Positions 15,001 through 31,240 of a DNA stretch of 64,000 bases are shown piece by piece. Position 1 is the stretch's first letter. The number at the start of each line of letters is the position of its first letter. Both the position numbers and the translations under genes were made by a program. This stretch comes from Megachile rotundata. Lineage: Eukaryota > Arthropoda > Insecta > Hymenoptera > Megachilidae. Where the stretch lies: contig NW_027474165.1 in the NCBI RefSeq assembly GCF_050947335.1, positions 1 to 64,000 of the forward strand, given 5' to 3'. The notes under the pieces are model-generated. The model saw only the letters and a program-made list of their open reading frames with translations, had not been told where the DNA came from and made no database searches.

Positions 15001-16700
15001 ATTATTATCAGCCTAACTCATATTATTAGCCATATTATGCTTATATGATCGATAGAACGACAATTACTATACCTATTACACTCACTGTTATCAATCTAAC
15101 TCATATTATTAACCATATTATGCAAATATGATCGATAGAACGACAATTACTATACTTATTACTCTTATTAATATCAGCCTAACTCATATTATTAGCCATA
15201 TTATGCTTATATGATCGGTAGAACGACAATTACTATACTCATTACTCTTATTATTATCAATCTAACTCATATTATTTGCCATATTATGTTTATATGATCG
15301 ATAGAACGACAATTACTATACTTATTACTCTTATTATTATCAACCTAAATCATATTATTAGCCATATTATGCTTATATGGTCGACAGAACGACAATTACT
15401 ATACTTATTACACTTACTATTATCAGCCTAACTCATATTATTAACCATATTATGCAGATATGATCGATAGCACGACAATTACTATACTTATTACTCTTAT
15501 TATTATCAGCCTAACTCATATTATTAGCCATATTATGCTTATATGATCGATAGAACGACAATTGCTATACTCATTACTCTTATTATTATCTATCTAACTC
15601 ATATTATTAACCATATTATGCAGATATGATCGATAGCACGACAATTACTATACTTATTACTCTTATTATTATCAGCCTATCTCATATTATTAGCCATATT
15701 ATGCTTATATGATCGATAGAACGACAATTACTATACTCATTACTCTTATTATTATCAATCTAACTCATATTATTAGCCATATTATGCTTACATGATCGAT
15801 AGAACGACAATTACTATACTTATTACTCTTATTATTATCAATCTAACTCATATTATTAGCCATATTATGCTTATATGATCGACAGAACGACAATTACTAT
15901 ACTTATTACACTCACTATTATCAGTCTAACTCATACTATTAACCATATTATGCAGATATGATCGATAGCACGACAATTACTATACTTATTACTCTTATTA
16001 TTATCAGCCTAACTCATATTATTAGCCATATTAGGCTTATATGATCGATAGAACGACAATTACTAAACTCATTACTCTGATTATTATCAATCTAACTCAT
16101 ATTATTAGCCATATTATGCTTATATGATCGAGAGAACGACAATTACTATACTTATTACACTCACTATTATCAATCTAACTCATATTATTAACCATATTAT
16201 TCAGCTATGATCGATAGCACGACAATTACTATACTTATTACTCTTATTATTATCAGCCTAACTCATATTATTAGCCATATTATGCTTATATGATCGATAG
16301 AACGACAATTACTATACTCATTACTCTTATTATTATCAATCTAACTCATATTATTAACCATATTATGCTAATATGATCGATAGAACGACAACTACTATAC
16401 TTATTACACTCACTATTATCAATCCAACCCATATTATTAACCATATTATGCAGATATGATCGATAGCACGACATTTACTATACTCATTTCTCTTATTATT
16501 ATCGATCTAACTCATATTATTAACCATGTTATGCAGATATGATCGACAGCACGACATTTACTATACTTATTACTCTTATTATTATCAATCTAACTCATAT
16601 TATTAACCATATTATGCAGATATGATCGATAGCACGACAATTACTATACTCATTTCTCTTATTATTATCGATCTAACTCATATTATTAACCATGTTATGC
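15000..16700. repeat. Segmental copy of about 6,110-7,810 (offset 8889 bp)
   Basis: A rare GTTTATATG start (C to T in GCTTAT) at 6399 and 15,288 gives offset 8889 (107 x 83 + 8), and the block start at 6814 aligns with 15,703 at the same offset. The match ends near 16,700, where a GATCGACAGCAC monomer is missing in the right copy. It is the first third of a shortened copy that goes on to 21.5 kb. Confidence 0.82.
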
Positions 16701-16902
16701 AGATATGATCGATAGCACGACAATTACTATACTTATTACTCTTATTATTATCAGCCTAACTCATATTATTAGCCATATTATGCTTATATGATCGACAGAA
16801 CGACAATTACAATACTTATTACACTCAATGTTATCAATCTAACTCATATTATTAACCATATTATGCAAATATGATCAATAGAACGACAATTACTATACTT
16901 AT

Positions 16903-19295
16903 TACACTCACTATTATCAATCCAACCCATATTATTAACCATATTATGCAGATATGATCGATAGCACGACATTTACTATACTCATTTCTCTTATTATTAT
17001 CGATCTAACTCATATTATTAACCATGTTATGCAGATATGATCGACAGCACGACATTTACTATACTCATTACTCTTATGATTATCTATCTAACTCATATTA
17101 TTAACCATATTATGCAGATATGATCGATAGCACGACAATTACTATACTTATTACTCTTATTATTATCAGCCTAACTCGTATTATTAGCCATATTATGCTT
17201 ATATGATCGATAGAACGACATTTACTATACTCATTTCTCTTATTATTATCGATCTAACTCATATTATTAACCATGTTATGCAGATATGATCGACAGCACG
17301 ACATTTACTATACTTATTACTCTTATTATTATCAATCTAACTCATATTATTAACCATATTATGCAGATATGATCGATAGCACGACAATTACTATACTTAT
17401 TACTCTTATTATTATCAGCCTAACTCATATTATTAGCCATATTATGCTTATATGATCGACAGAACGACAATTACAATACTTATTACACTCAATGTTATCA
17501 ATCTAACTCATATTATTAACCATATTATGCAAATATGATCAATAGAACGACAATTACTATACTTATTACACCCACTGTTATCAATCTAGCTCATATTATT
17601 AACCATATTATGCAAATATGATCGATAGAACGACAAATTACTAAACTTATTGCTCTTATTATTATGAGCCTAACTCATATTATTAGCCATATTATGCTTA
17701 TATGATCGATAGAACGACAATTACTATACTCATTACTCTTATTAATATCAGCCTAACTCATATTATTAGCCATATTAGGCTTATATGATCGATAGACCGA
17801 CAATTACTAAACTCATTACTCTGATTATTATCAATCTAACTCATATTATTAACCATATTATGCTAATATGATCGATAGAACGACAACTACTATACTTATT
17901 ACACTCACTATTATCAATCCAACCCATATTATTAACCATATTATGCAGATATGATCGATAGCACGACATTTACTATACTCATTTCTCTTATTATTATCGA
18001 TCTAACTCATATTATTAACCATGTTATGCAGATATGATCGACAGCACGACATTTACTATACTTATTACTCTTATTATTATCAATCTAACTCATATTATTA
18101 ACCATATTATGCAGATATGATCGATAGCACGACAATTACTATACGTATTACTCTTATTATTATCAGCCTAACTCATATTATTAGCCATATTATGCTTATA
18201 TGATCGACAGAACGACAATTACAATACTTATTACACTCAATGTTATCAATCTAACTCATATTATTAACCATATTATGCAAATATGATCAATAGAACGATA
18301 ATTACTATACTTATTACACCCACTGTTATCAATCTAGCTCATATTATTAACCATATTATGCAAATATGATCGATAGAACGACAATTACTAAACTTATTGC
18401 TCTTATTATTATGAGCCTAACTCATATTATTAGCCATATTATGGATTATATGATCGACAGAACGACAATTACAATACTTATTACACTCACTATTATCAAT
18501 CTAACCCATATTATTAACCATATTATGCAAATATGATCGATAGAACGACAATTACTTTACTTATTGCTCTTATTATTATCAAGCTAACTCATATTATTAG
18601 CCATATTATGCTTATATGATCGATAGAACGACAATTACTATACCTATTACACTCACTGTTATCAATCTAACTCATATTATTAACCATATTATGCAAATAT
18701 GATCGATAGAACGACAATTACTATACTTATTACCCTTATTAATATCAGCCTAACTCATATTATTAGCCATATTATGCTTATATGATCGATAGAACGACAA
18801 TTACTATACTCATTACTCTTATTATTATCAATCTAACTCATATTATTTGCCATATTGTGCTTATATGATCGATAGAACGACAATTACTATACTTATTACT
18901 CTTATTATTATCAACCTAAATCATATTATTAGCCATATTATGCTTATATGGTCGACAGAACGACAATTACTATACTTATTACACTTACTATTATCAGTCT
19001 AACTCATATTATTAACCATATTATGCAGATATGATCGATAGCACGACAATTACTATACATATTACTCTTATTATTATCAGCCTAACTCATATTATTAGCC
19101 ATATTATGCTTATATGATCGACAGAACGACAATTACAATACTTATTACACTCAATGTTATAAATCTAACTCATATTATTAACCATATTATGCAAATATGA
19201 TCAATAGAACGACAATTACTATACTTATTACACCCACTGTTATCAATCTAGCTCATATTATTAACCATATTATGCAAATATGATCGATAGAACGA
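16903..19295. repeat. 2.4-kb segmental copy of about 8,430-10,822 (offset 8473 bp)
   Basis: The ATGATTATCTATC monomer aligns 8568 with 17,041 and the TTTGCCATATTGTGC monomer aligns 10,354 with 18,827, both at offset 8473. The left edge lies in a monomer fused from GATCAATAG and CACTCACTATTATC parts. The right edge is at about 19,295, where the sequence jumps five monomers ahead relative to its source. Confidence 0.84.
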
Positions 19296-19296
19296 C

Positions 19297-21523
19297 AATT
19301 ACTAAACTTATTGCTCTTATTATTATGAGCCTAACTCATATTATTAGCCATATTATGGATTATATGATCGACAGAACGACAATTACAATACTTATTACAC
19401 TCACTATTATCAATCTAACCCATATTATTAACCATATTATGCAAATATGATCGATAGAACGACAATTACTTTACTTATTGCTCTTATTATTATCAGCCTA
19501 ACTCATATTATTAGCCATATTATGCTTATATGATCGATAGAACGACAATTACTATACCTATTACACTCACTGTTATCAATCTAACTCATATTATTAACCA
19601 TATTATGCAAATATGATCGATAGAACGACAATTACTATACTTATTACTCTTATTAATATCAGCCTAACTCATATTATTAGCCATATTATGCTTATATGAT
19701 CGATAGAACGACAATTACTATACTCATTACTCTTATTATTATCAATCTAACTCATATTATTTGCCATATTATGCTTATATGATCGATAGAACGACAATTA
19801 CTATACTTATTACTCTTATTATTATCAACCTAAATCATATTATTAGCCATATTATGCTTATATGGTCGACAGAACGACAATTACTATACTTATTACACTT
19901 ACTATTATCAGCCTAACTCATATTATTAACCATATTATGCAGATATGATCGATAGCACGACAATTACTATACTTATTACTCTTATTATTATCAGCCTAAC
20001 TCATATTATTAGCCATATTATGCTTATATGATCGATAGAACGACAATTGCTATACTCATTACTCTTATTATTATCTATCTAACTCATATTATTAACCATA
20101 TTATGCAGATATGATCGATAGCACGACAATTACTATACTTATTACTCTTATTATTATCAGCCTATCTCATATTATTAGCCATATTATGCTTATATGATCG
20201 ATAGAACGACAATTACTATACTCATTACTCTTATTATTATCAATCTAACTCATATTATTAGCCATATTATGCTTACATGATCGATAGAACGACAATTACT
20301 ATACTTATTACTCTTATTATTATCAATCTAACTCATATTATTAGCCATATTATGCTTATATGATCGACAGAACGACAATTACTATACTTATTACACTCAC
20401 TATTATCAGTCTAACTCATACTATTAACCATATTATGCAGATATGATCGATAGCACGACAATTACTATACTTATTACTCTTATTATTATCAGCCTAACTC
20501 ATATTATTAGCCATATTAGGCTTATATGATCGATAGAACGACAATTACTAAACTCATTACTCTGATTATTATCAATCTAACTCATATTATTAGCCATATT
20601 ATGCTTATATGATCGAGAGAACGACAATTACTATACTTATTACACTCACTATTATCAATCTAACTCATATTATTAAATATATTATTCAGCTATGATCGAT
20701 AGCACGACAATTACTATACTTATTACTCTTATTATTATCAGCCTAACTCATATTATTAGCCATATTATGCTTATATGATCGATAGAACGACAATTACTAT
20801 ACTCATTACTCTTATTATTATCAATCTAACTCATATTATTAACCATATTATGCTAATATGATCGATAGAACGACAACTACTATACTTATTACACTCACTA
20901 TTATCAATCCAACCCATATTATTAACCATATTATGCAGATATGATCGATAGCACGACATTTACTATACTCATTTCTCTTATTATTATCGATCTACCTCAT
21001 ATTATTAACCATGTTATGCAGATATGATCGACAGCACGACATTTACTATACTTATTACTCTTATTATTATCAATCTAACTCATATTATTAACCATATTAT
21101 GCAGATATGATCGATAGCACGACAATTACTATACTCATTTCTCTTATTATTATCGATCTAACTCATATTATTAACCATGTTATGCAGATATGATCGACAG
21201 CACGACATTTACTATACTTATTACTCTTATTATTATCAATCTAACTCATATTATTAACCATATTATGCAGATATGATCGATAGCACGACAATTACTATAC
21301 TTATTACTCTTATTATTATCAGCCTAACTCATATTATTAGCCATATTATGCTTATATGATCGACAGAACGACAATTACAATACTTATTACACTCAATGTT
21401 ATCAATCTAACTCATATTATTAACCATATTATGCAAATATGATCAATAGAACGACAATTACTATCCTTATTACACCCACTGTTATCAATCTAGCTCATAT
21501 TATTAACCATATTATGCAAATAT
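19297..21523. repeat. 2.2-kb segmental copy of about 11,240-13,463 (offset 8057 bp)
   Basis: GGATTATATG at 11,300 aligns with 19,357, and 12,131 aligns with 20,188, at offset 8057. The private TATTAAATATATT change is shared (about 12,616 with 20,673), which shows true copying and not just common monomer types. The block ends where a GATCTATAG monomer replaces the GATCGATAG one, near 21,523. Confidence 0.86.
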
Positions 21524-22444
21524 GATCTATAGAACGACAAATTACTAAACTTATTGCTCTTATTATTATGAGCCTAACTCATATTATTAGCCATATTATG
21601 CTTATATGATCGATAGAACGACAATTACTATACTCATTACTCTTATTAATATCAGCCTAACTCATATTATTAGCCATATTAGGCTTATATGATCGATAGA
21701 CCGACAATTACTAAACTCATTACTCTGATTATTATCAATCTAACTCATATTATTAACCATATTATGCTAATATGATCGATAGAACGACAACTACTATACT
21801 TATTACACTCACTATTATCAATCCAACCCATATTATTAACCATATTATGCAGATATGATCGATAGCACGACATTTACTATACTCATTTCTCTTATTATTA
21901 TCGATCTAACTCATATTATTAACCATGTTATGCAGATATGATCGACAGCACGACATTTACTATACTTATTACTCTTATTATTATCAATCTAACTCATATT
22001 ATTAACCATATTATGCAGATATGATCGATAGCACGACAATTACTATACGTATTACTCTTATTATTATCAGCCTAACTCGTATTATTAGCCATATTATGCT
22101 TATATGATCGATAGAACGACAATTACTATACTCATTACTCTTATTATTATCAATCTAACTCATATTATTTGCCATATTGTGCTTATATGATCGATAGAAC
22201 GACAATTACTATACTTATTACTCTTATTATTATCAACCTAAATCATATTATTAGCCATATTATGCTTATATGGTCGACAGAACGACAATTACTATACTTA
22301 TTACACCCACTGTTATCAATCTAGCTCATATTATTAACCATATTATGCAAATATGATCGATAGAACGACAAATTACTAAACTTATTGCTCTTATTATTAT
22401 GAGCCTAACTCATATGATTAGCCATATTATGCTTATATGATCGA
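21524..22444. repeat. 10-monomer higher-order repeat, 831 bp, first site
   Basis: The CAAATTAC monomers begin their GATC at 21,524 and 22,355, 831 bp apart (10 x 83 + 1). The same segment aligns with 24,848 onward at offset 3324: GATCTATAG 21,524 with 24,848, and CTCGTATT 22,076 with 25,400. The unit includes CTATACGTATT, CTCGTATTATT, TTTGCCATATTGTGC, GGTCGACAG and the 84-bp CAAATTAC monomer. Confidence 0.84.
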
Positions 22445-25400
22445 TAGAACGACAATTACTATACTCATTACTCTTATTAATATCAGCCTAACTCATATTA
22501 TTAGCCATATTAGGCTTATATGATCGATAGAACGACAATTACTAAACTCATTACTCTGATTATTATCAATCTAACTCATATTATTAACCATATTATGCTA
22601 ATATGATCGATAGAACGACAACTACTATACTTATTACACTCACTATTATCAATCCAACCCATATTATTAACCATATTATGCAGATATGATCGATAGCACG
22701 ACATTTACTATACTCATTTCTCTTATTATTATCGATCTAACTCATATTATTAACCATGTTATGCAGATATGATCGACAGCACGACATTTACTATACTTAT
22801 TACTCTTATTATTATCAATCTAACTCATATTATTAACCATATTATGCAGATATGATCGATAGCACGACAATTACTATACGTATTACTCTTATTATTATCA
22901 GCCTAACTCATATTATTAGCCATATTATGCTTATATGGTCGACAGAACGACAATTACTATACTTATTACACCCACTGTTATCAACCTAGCTCATATTATT
23001 AACCATATTATGCAAATATGATCGATGGAACGACAATTACTAAACTTATTGCTCTTATTATTATGAGCCTAACTCATATTATTAGCCATATTATGGATTA
23101 TATGATCGACAGAACGACAATTACAATACTTATTACACTCACTATTATCAATCTAACCCATATTATTAACCATATTATGCAAATATGATCGATAGAACGA
23201 CAACTACTTTACTTATTGCTCTTATTATTATCAGCCTAACTCATATTATTAGCCATATTATGCTTATATGATCGATAGAACGACAATTACTATACCTATT
23301 ACACTCACTGTTATCAATCTAACTCATATTATTAACCATATTATGCAAATATGATCGATAGAACGACAATTACTATACTTATTACTCTTATTAATATCAG
23401 CCTAACTCATATTATTAGCCATATTATGCTTATATGATCGGTAGAACGACAATTACTATACTCATTACTCTTATTATTATCAATCTAACTCATATTATTA
23501 GCCATATTATGCTTACATGATCGATAGAACGACAATTACTATACTTATTACTCTTATTATTATCAATCTAACTCATATTATTAGCCATATTATGCTTATA
23601 TGATCGACAGAACGACAATTACTATACTTATTACACTCACTATTATCAGTCTAACTCATACTATTAACCATATTATGCAGATATGATCGATAGCACGACA
23701 ATTACTATACTTATTACTCTTATTATTATCAGCCTAACTCATATTATTAGCCATATTAGGCTTATATGATCGATAGAACGACAACTACTATACTTATTAC
23801 ACTCACTATTATCAATCCAACCCATATTATTAACCATATTATGCAGACATGATCGATAGCACGACATTTACTATACTCATTTCTCTTATTATTATCGATC
23901 TAACTCATATTATTAACCATGTTATGCAGATATGATCGACAGCACGACATTTACTATACTTATTACTCTTATTATTATCAATCTAACTCATATTATTAAC
24001 CATATTATGCAGATATGATCGATAGCACGACAATTACTATACTTATTACTCTTATTATTATCAGCCTAACTCATATTATTAGCCATATTATGCTTATATG
24101 ATAGACAGAACGACAATTACAATACTTATTACACTCAATGTTATCAATCTAACTCATATTATTAACCATATTATGCAAATATGATCAATAGAACGACAAT
24201 TACTATACTTATTACACCCACTGTTATCAATCTAGCTCATATTATTAACCATATTATGCAAATATGATCGATAGAACGACAATTACTAAACTTATTGTTC
24301 TTATTATTATGAGCCTAACTCATATTATTAGCCATATTATGGATTATATGATCGACAGAACGACAATTACAATACTTATTACACTCACTATTATCAATCT
24401 AACCCATATTATTAACCATATTATGCAAATATGATCGATAGAACGACAATTACTTTACTTATTGCTCTTATTATTATCAAGCTAACTCATATTATTAGCC
24501 ATATTATGCTTATATGATCGATAGAACGACAATTACTATACCTATTACACTCACTGTTATCAATCTAACTCATATTATTAACCATATTATGCAAATATGA
24601 TCGATAGAACGACAATTACTATACTAATTACTCTTATTAATATCAGCCTAACTCATATTATTAGCCATATTATGCTTATATGATCGATAGAACGACAATT
24701 ACTATACTCATTACTCTTATTATTATCAATCTAACTCATATTATTAACCATATTATGCAAATATGATCAATAGAACGACAATTACTATACTTATTACACC
24801 CACTGTTATCAATCTAGCTCATATTATTAACCATATTATGCAAATATGATCTATAGAACGACAAATTACTAAACTTATTGCTCTTATTATTATGAGCCTA
24901 ACTCATATTATTAGCCATATTATGCTTATATGATCGATAGAACGACAATTACTATACTCATTACTCTTATTAATATCAGCCTAACTCATATTATTAGCCA
25001 TATTAGGCTTATATGATCGATAGACCGACAATTACTAAACTCATTACTCTGATTATTATCAATCTAACTCATATTATTAACCATATTATGCTAATATGAT
25101 CGATAGAACGACAACTACTATACTTATTACACTCACTATTATCAATCCAACCCATATTATTAACCATATTAAGCAGATATGATCGATAGCACGACATTTA
25201 CTATACTCATTTCTCTTATTATTATCGATCTAACTCATATTATTAACCATGTTATGCAGATATGATCGACAGCACGACATTTACTATACTTATTACTCTT
25301 ATTATTATCAATCTAACTCATATTATTAACCATATTATGCAGATATGATCGATAGCACGACAATTACTATACGTATTACTCTTATTATTATCAGCCTAAC

Positions 25401-27264
25401 TCGTATTATTAGCCATATTATGCTTATATGATCGATAGAACGACAATTACTATACTCATTACTCTTATTATTATCAATCTAACTCATATTATTTGCCATA
25501 TTGTGCTTATATGATCGATAGAACGACAATTACTATACTTATTACTCTTATTATTATCAACCTAAATCATATTATTAGCCATGTTATGCTTATATGGTCG
25601 ACAGAACGACAATTACTATACTTATTACACCCACTGTTATCAATCTAGCTCATATTATTAACCATATTATGCAAATATGATCGATAGAACGACAAATTAC
25701 TAAACTTATTGCTCTTATTATTATGAGCCTAACTCATATGATTAGCCATATTATGCTTATATGATCGATAGAACGACAATTACTATACTCATTACTCTTA
25801 TTAATATCAGCCTAACTCATATTATTAGCCATATTAGGCTTATATGATCGATAGACCGACAATTACTAAACTCATTACTCTGATTATTATCAATCTAACT
25901 CATATTATTAACCATATTATGCTAATATGATCGATAGAACGACAACTACTATACTTATTACACTCACTATTATCAATCCAACCCATATTATTAACCATAT
26001 TAAGCAGATATGATCGATAGCACGACATTTACTATACTCATTTCTCTTATTATTATCGATCTAACTCATATTATTAACCATGTTATGCAGATATGATCGA
26101 CAGCACGACATTTACTATACTTATTACTCTTATTATTATCAATCTAACTCATATTATTAACCATATTATGCAGATATGATCGATAGCACGACAATTACTA
26201 TACGTATTACTCTTATTATTATCAGCCTAACTCGTATTATTAGCCATATTATGCTTATATGATCGATAGAACGACAATTACTATACTCATTACTCTTATT
26301 ATTATCAATCTAACTCATATTATTTGCCATATTGTGCTTATATGATCGATAGAACGACAATTACTATACTTATTACTCTTATTATTATCAACCTAAATCA
26401 TATTATTAGCCATGTTATGCTTATATGGTCGACAGAACGACAATTACTATACTTATTACACCCACTGTTATCAATCTAGCTCATATTATTAACCATATTA
26501 TGCAAATATGATCGATAGAACGACAAATTACTAAACTTATTGCTCTTATTATTATGAGCCTAACTCATATGATTAGCCATATTATGCTTATATGATCGAT
26601 AGAACGACAATTACTATACTCATTACTCTTATTAATATCAGCCTAACTCATATTATTAGCCATATTAGGCTTATATGATCGATAGAACGACAATTACTAA
26701 ACTCATTACTCTGATTATTATCAATCTAACTCATATTATTAACCATATTATGCTAATATGATCGATAGAACGACAACTACTATACTTATTACACTCACTA
26801 TTATCAATCCAACCCATATTATTAACCATATTATGCAGATATGATCGATAGCACGACATTTACTATACTCATTTCTCTTATTATTATCGATCTAACTCAT
26901 ATTATTAACCATGTTATGCAGATATGATCGACAGCACGACATTTACTATACTTATTACTCTTATTATTATCAATCTAACTCATATTATTGACCATATTAT
27001 GCAGATATGATCGATAGCACGACAATTACTATACGTATTACTCTTATTATTATCAGCCTAACTCATATTATTAGCCATATTATGCTTATATGGTCGACAG
27101 AACGACAATTACTATACTTATTACACCCACTGTTATCAATCTAGCTCATATTATTAACCATATTATGCAAATATGATCGATAGAACGACAATTACTAAAC
27201 TTATTGCTCTTATTATTATGAGCCTAACTCATATTATTAGCCATATTATGGATTATATGATCGA
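22445..27264. repeat. Left copy of a 4.8-kb tandem duplication (offset 4820 bp)
   Basis: The rare TCAACCTAGC at 22,981 aligns with 27,801, GCAGACATG at 23,843 with 28,663, ATACTAATTA at 24,621 with 29,441, and TTAAGCAG at 25,170 with 29,990. The offset is 4820 each time (58 x 83 + 6). The junction between the copies lies at about 27,261, where a GGATTATATGATCGACAG start is joined to a CTCATTACTCTTATTAATATC body, a combination I see nowhere else. Confidence 0.88.
24848..27090. repeat. 10-monomer higher-order repeat, 831 bp, second site (about 2.7 copies)
   Basis: The CAAATTAC monomers begin their GATC at 24,848, 25,679 and 26,510, two exact steps of 831 bp. TTAAGCAG is shared by the first two units (25,170 and 26,001) but is TTATGCAG in the third. 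The third unit is cut short near 27,090 by direct passage into a GGTCGACAG monomer. The matching part of the right copy of the 4.8-kb duplication starts at 29,668 and holds one unit fewer. Confidence 0.86.
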
Positions 27265-30200
27265 CAGAACGACAATTACTATACTCATTACTCTTATTAA
27301 TATCAGCCTAACTCATATTATTAGCCATATTAGGCTTATATGATCGATAGAACGACAATTACTAAACTCATTACTCTGATTATTATCAATCTAACTCATA
27401 TTATTAACCATATTATGCTAATATGATCGATAGAACGACAACTACTATACTTATTACACTCACTATTATCAATCCAACCCATATTATTAACCATATTATG
27501 CAGATATGATCGATAGCACGACATTTACTATACTCATTTCTCTTATTATTATCGATCTAACTCATATTATTAACCATGTTATGCAGATATGATCGACAGC
27601 ACGACATTTACTATACTTATTACTCTTATTATTATCAATCTAACTCATATTATTAACCATATTATGCAGATATGATCGATAGCACGACAATTACTATACG
27701 TATTACTCTTATTATTATCAGCCTAACTCATATTATTAGCCATATTATGCTTATATGGTCGACAGAACGACAATTACTATACTTATTACACCCACTGTTA
27801 TCAACCTAGCTCATATTATTAACCATATTATGCAAATATGATCGATAGAACGACAATTACTAAACTTATTGCTCTTATTATTATGAGCCTAACTCATATT
27901 ATTAGCCATATTATGGATTATATGATCGACAGAACGACAATTACAATACTTATTACACTCACTATTATCAATCTAACCCATATTATTAACCATATTATGC
28001 AAATATGATCGATAGAACGACAACTACTTTACTTATTGCTCTTATTATTATCAGCCTAACTCATATTATTAGCCATATTATGCTTATATGATCGATAGAA
28101 CGACAATTACTATACCTATTACACTCACTGTTATCAATCTAACTCATATTATTAACCATATTATGCAAATATGATCGATAGAACGACAATTACTATACTT
28201 ATTACTCTTATTAATATCAGCCTAACTCATATTATTAGCCATATTATGCTTATATGATCGGTAGAACGACAATTACTATACTCATTACTCTTATTATTAT
28301 CAATCTAACTCATATTATTAGCCATATTATGCTTACATGATCGATAGAACGACAATTACTATACTTATTACTCTTATTATTATCAATCTAACTCATATTA
28401 TTAGCCATATTATGCTTATATGATCGACAGAACGACAATTACTATACTTATTACACTCACTATTATCAGTCTAACTCATACTATTGACCATATTATGCAG
28501 ATATGATCGATAGCACGACAATTACTATACTTATTACTCTTATTATTATCAGCCTAACTCATATTATTAGCCATATTAGGCTTATATGATCGATAGAACG
28601 ACAACTACTATACTTATTACACTCACTATTATCAATCCAACCCATATTATTAACCATATTATGCAGACATGATCGATAGCACGACATTTACTATACTCAT
28701 TTCTCTTATTATTATCGATCTAACTCATATTATTAACCATGTTATGCAGATATGATCGACAGCACGACATTTACTATACTTATTACTCTTATTATTATCA
28801 ATCTAACTCATATTATTAACCATATTATGCAGATATGATCGATAGCACGACAATTACTATACTTATTACTCTTATTATTATCAGCCTAACTCATATTATT
28901 AGCCATATTATGCTTATATGATCGACAGAACGACAATTACAATACTTATTACACTCAATGTTATCAATCTAACTCATATTATTAACCATATTATGCAAAT
29001 ATGATCAATAGAACGACAATTACTATACTTATTACACCCACTGTTATCAATCTAGCTCATATTATTAACCATATTATGCAAATATGATCGATAGAACGAC
29101 AATTACTAAACTTATTGTTCTTATTATTATGAGCCTAACTCATATTATTAGCCATATTATGGATTATATGATCGACAGAACGACAATTACAATACTTATT
29201 ACACTCACTATTATCAATCTAACCCATATTATTAACCATATTATGCAAATATGATCGATAGAACGACAATTACTTTACTTATTGCTCTTATTATTATCAA
29301 GCTAACTCATATTATTAGCCATATTATGCTTATATGATCGATAGAGCGACAATTACTATACCTATTACACTCACTGTTATCAATCTAACTCATATTATTA
29401 ACCATATTATGCAAATATGATCGATAGAACGACAATTACTATACTAATTACTCTTATTAATATCAGCCTAACTCATATTATTAGCCATATTATGCTTATA
29501 TGATCGATAGAACGACAATTACTATACTCATTACTCTTATTATTATCAATCTAACTCATATTATTAACCATATTATGCAAATATGATCAATAGAACGACA
29601 ATTACTATACTTATTACACCCACTGTTATCAATCTAGCTCATATTATTAACCATATTATGCAAATATGATCTATAGAACGACAAATTACTAAACTTATTG
29701 CTCTTATTATTATGAGCCTAACTCATATTATTAGCCATATTATGCTTATATGATCGATAGAACGACAATTACTATACTCATTACTCTTATTAATATCAGC
29801 CTAACTCATATTATTAGCCATATTAGGCTTATATGATCGATAGACCGACAATTACTAAACTCATTACTCTGATTATTATCAATCTAACTCATATTATTAA
29901 CCATATTATGCTAATATGATCGATAGAACGACAACTACTATACTTATTACACTCACTATTATCAATCCAACCCATATTATTAACCATATTAAGCAGATAT
30001 GATCGATAGCACGACATTTACTATACTCATTTCTCTTATTATTATCGATCTAACTCATATTATTAACCATGTTATGCAGATATGATCGACAGCACGACAT
30101 TTACTATACTTATTACTCTTATTATTATCAATCTAACTCATATTATTAACCATATTATGCAGATATGATCGATAGCACGACAATTACTATACGTATTACT

Positions 30201-31240
30201 CTTATTATTATCAGCCTAACTCGTATTATTAGCCATATTATGCTTATATGATCGATAGAACGACAATTACTATACTCATTACTCTTATTATTATCAATCT
30301 AACTCATATTATTTGCCATATTGTGCTTATATGATCGATAGAACGACAATTACTATACTTATTACTCTTATTATTATCAACCTAAATCATATTATTAGCC
30401 ATGTTATGCTTATATGGTCGACAGAACGACAATTACTATACTTATTACACCCACTGTTATCAATCTAGCTCATATTATTAACCATATTATGCAAATATGA
30501 TCGATAGAACGACAAATTACTAAACTTATTGCTCTTATTATTATGAGCCTAACTCATATGATTAGCCATATTATGCTTATATGATCGATAGAACGACAAT
30601 TACTATACTCATTACTCTTATTAATATCAGCCTAACTCATATTATTAGCCATATTAGGCTTATATGATCGATAGAACGACAATTACTAAACTCATTACTC
30701 TGATTATTATCAATCTAACTCATATTATTAACCATATTATGCTAATATGATCGATAGAACGACAACTACTATACTTATTACACTCACTATTATCAATCCA
30801 ACCCATATTATTAACCATATTATGCAGATATGATCGATAGCACGACATTTACTATACTCATTTCTCTTATTATTATCGATCTAACTCATATTATTAACCA
30901 TGTTATGCAGATATGATCGACAGCACGACATTTACTATACTTATTACTCTTATTATTATCAATCTAACTCATATTATTGACCATATTATGCAGATATGAT
31001 CGATAGCACGACAATTACTATACGTATTACTCTTATTATTATCAGCCTAACTCATATTATTAGCCATATTATGCTTATATGGTCGACAGAACGACAATTA
31101 CTATACTTATTACACCCACTGTTATCAATCTAGCTCATATTATTAACCATATTATGCAAATATGATCGATAGAACGACAATTACTAAACTTATTGCTCTT
31201 ATTATTATGAGCCTAACTCATATTATTAGCCATATTATGG
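27265..31240. repeat. Right copy of the 4.8-kb duplication, one 831-bp unit shorter
   Basis: From 27,265 to about 30,660 the offset to the left copy is 4820. From about 30,670 it is 3989: GATAGAACG 26,682 with 30,671, and the rare TATTGACC 26,990 with 30,979. The difference is exactly 831 bp, one 10-mer unit. A private GAGCGAC (A to G) at about 29,346 marks this copy. Confidence 0.87.
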
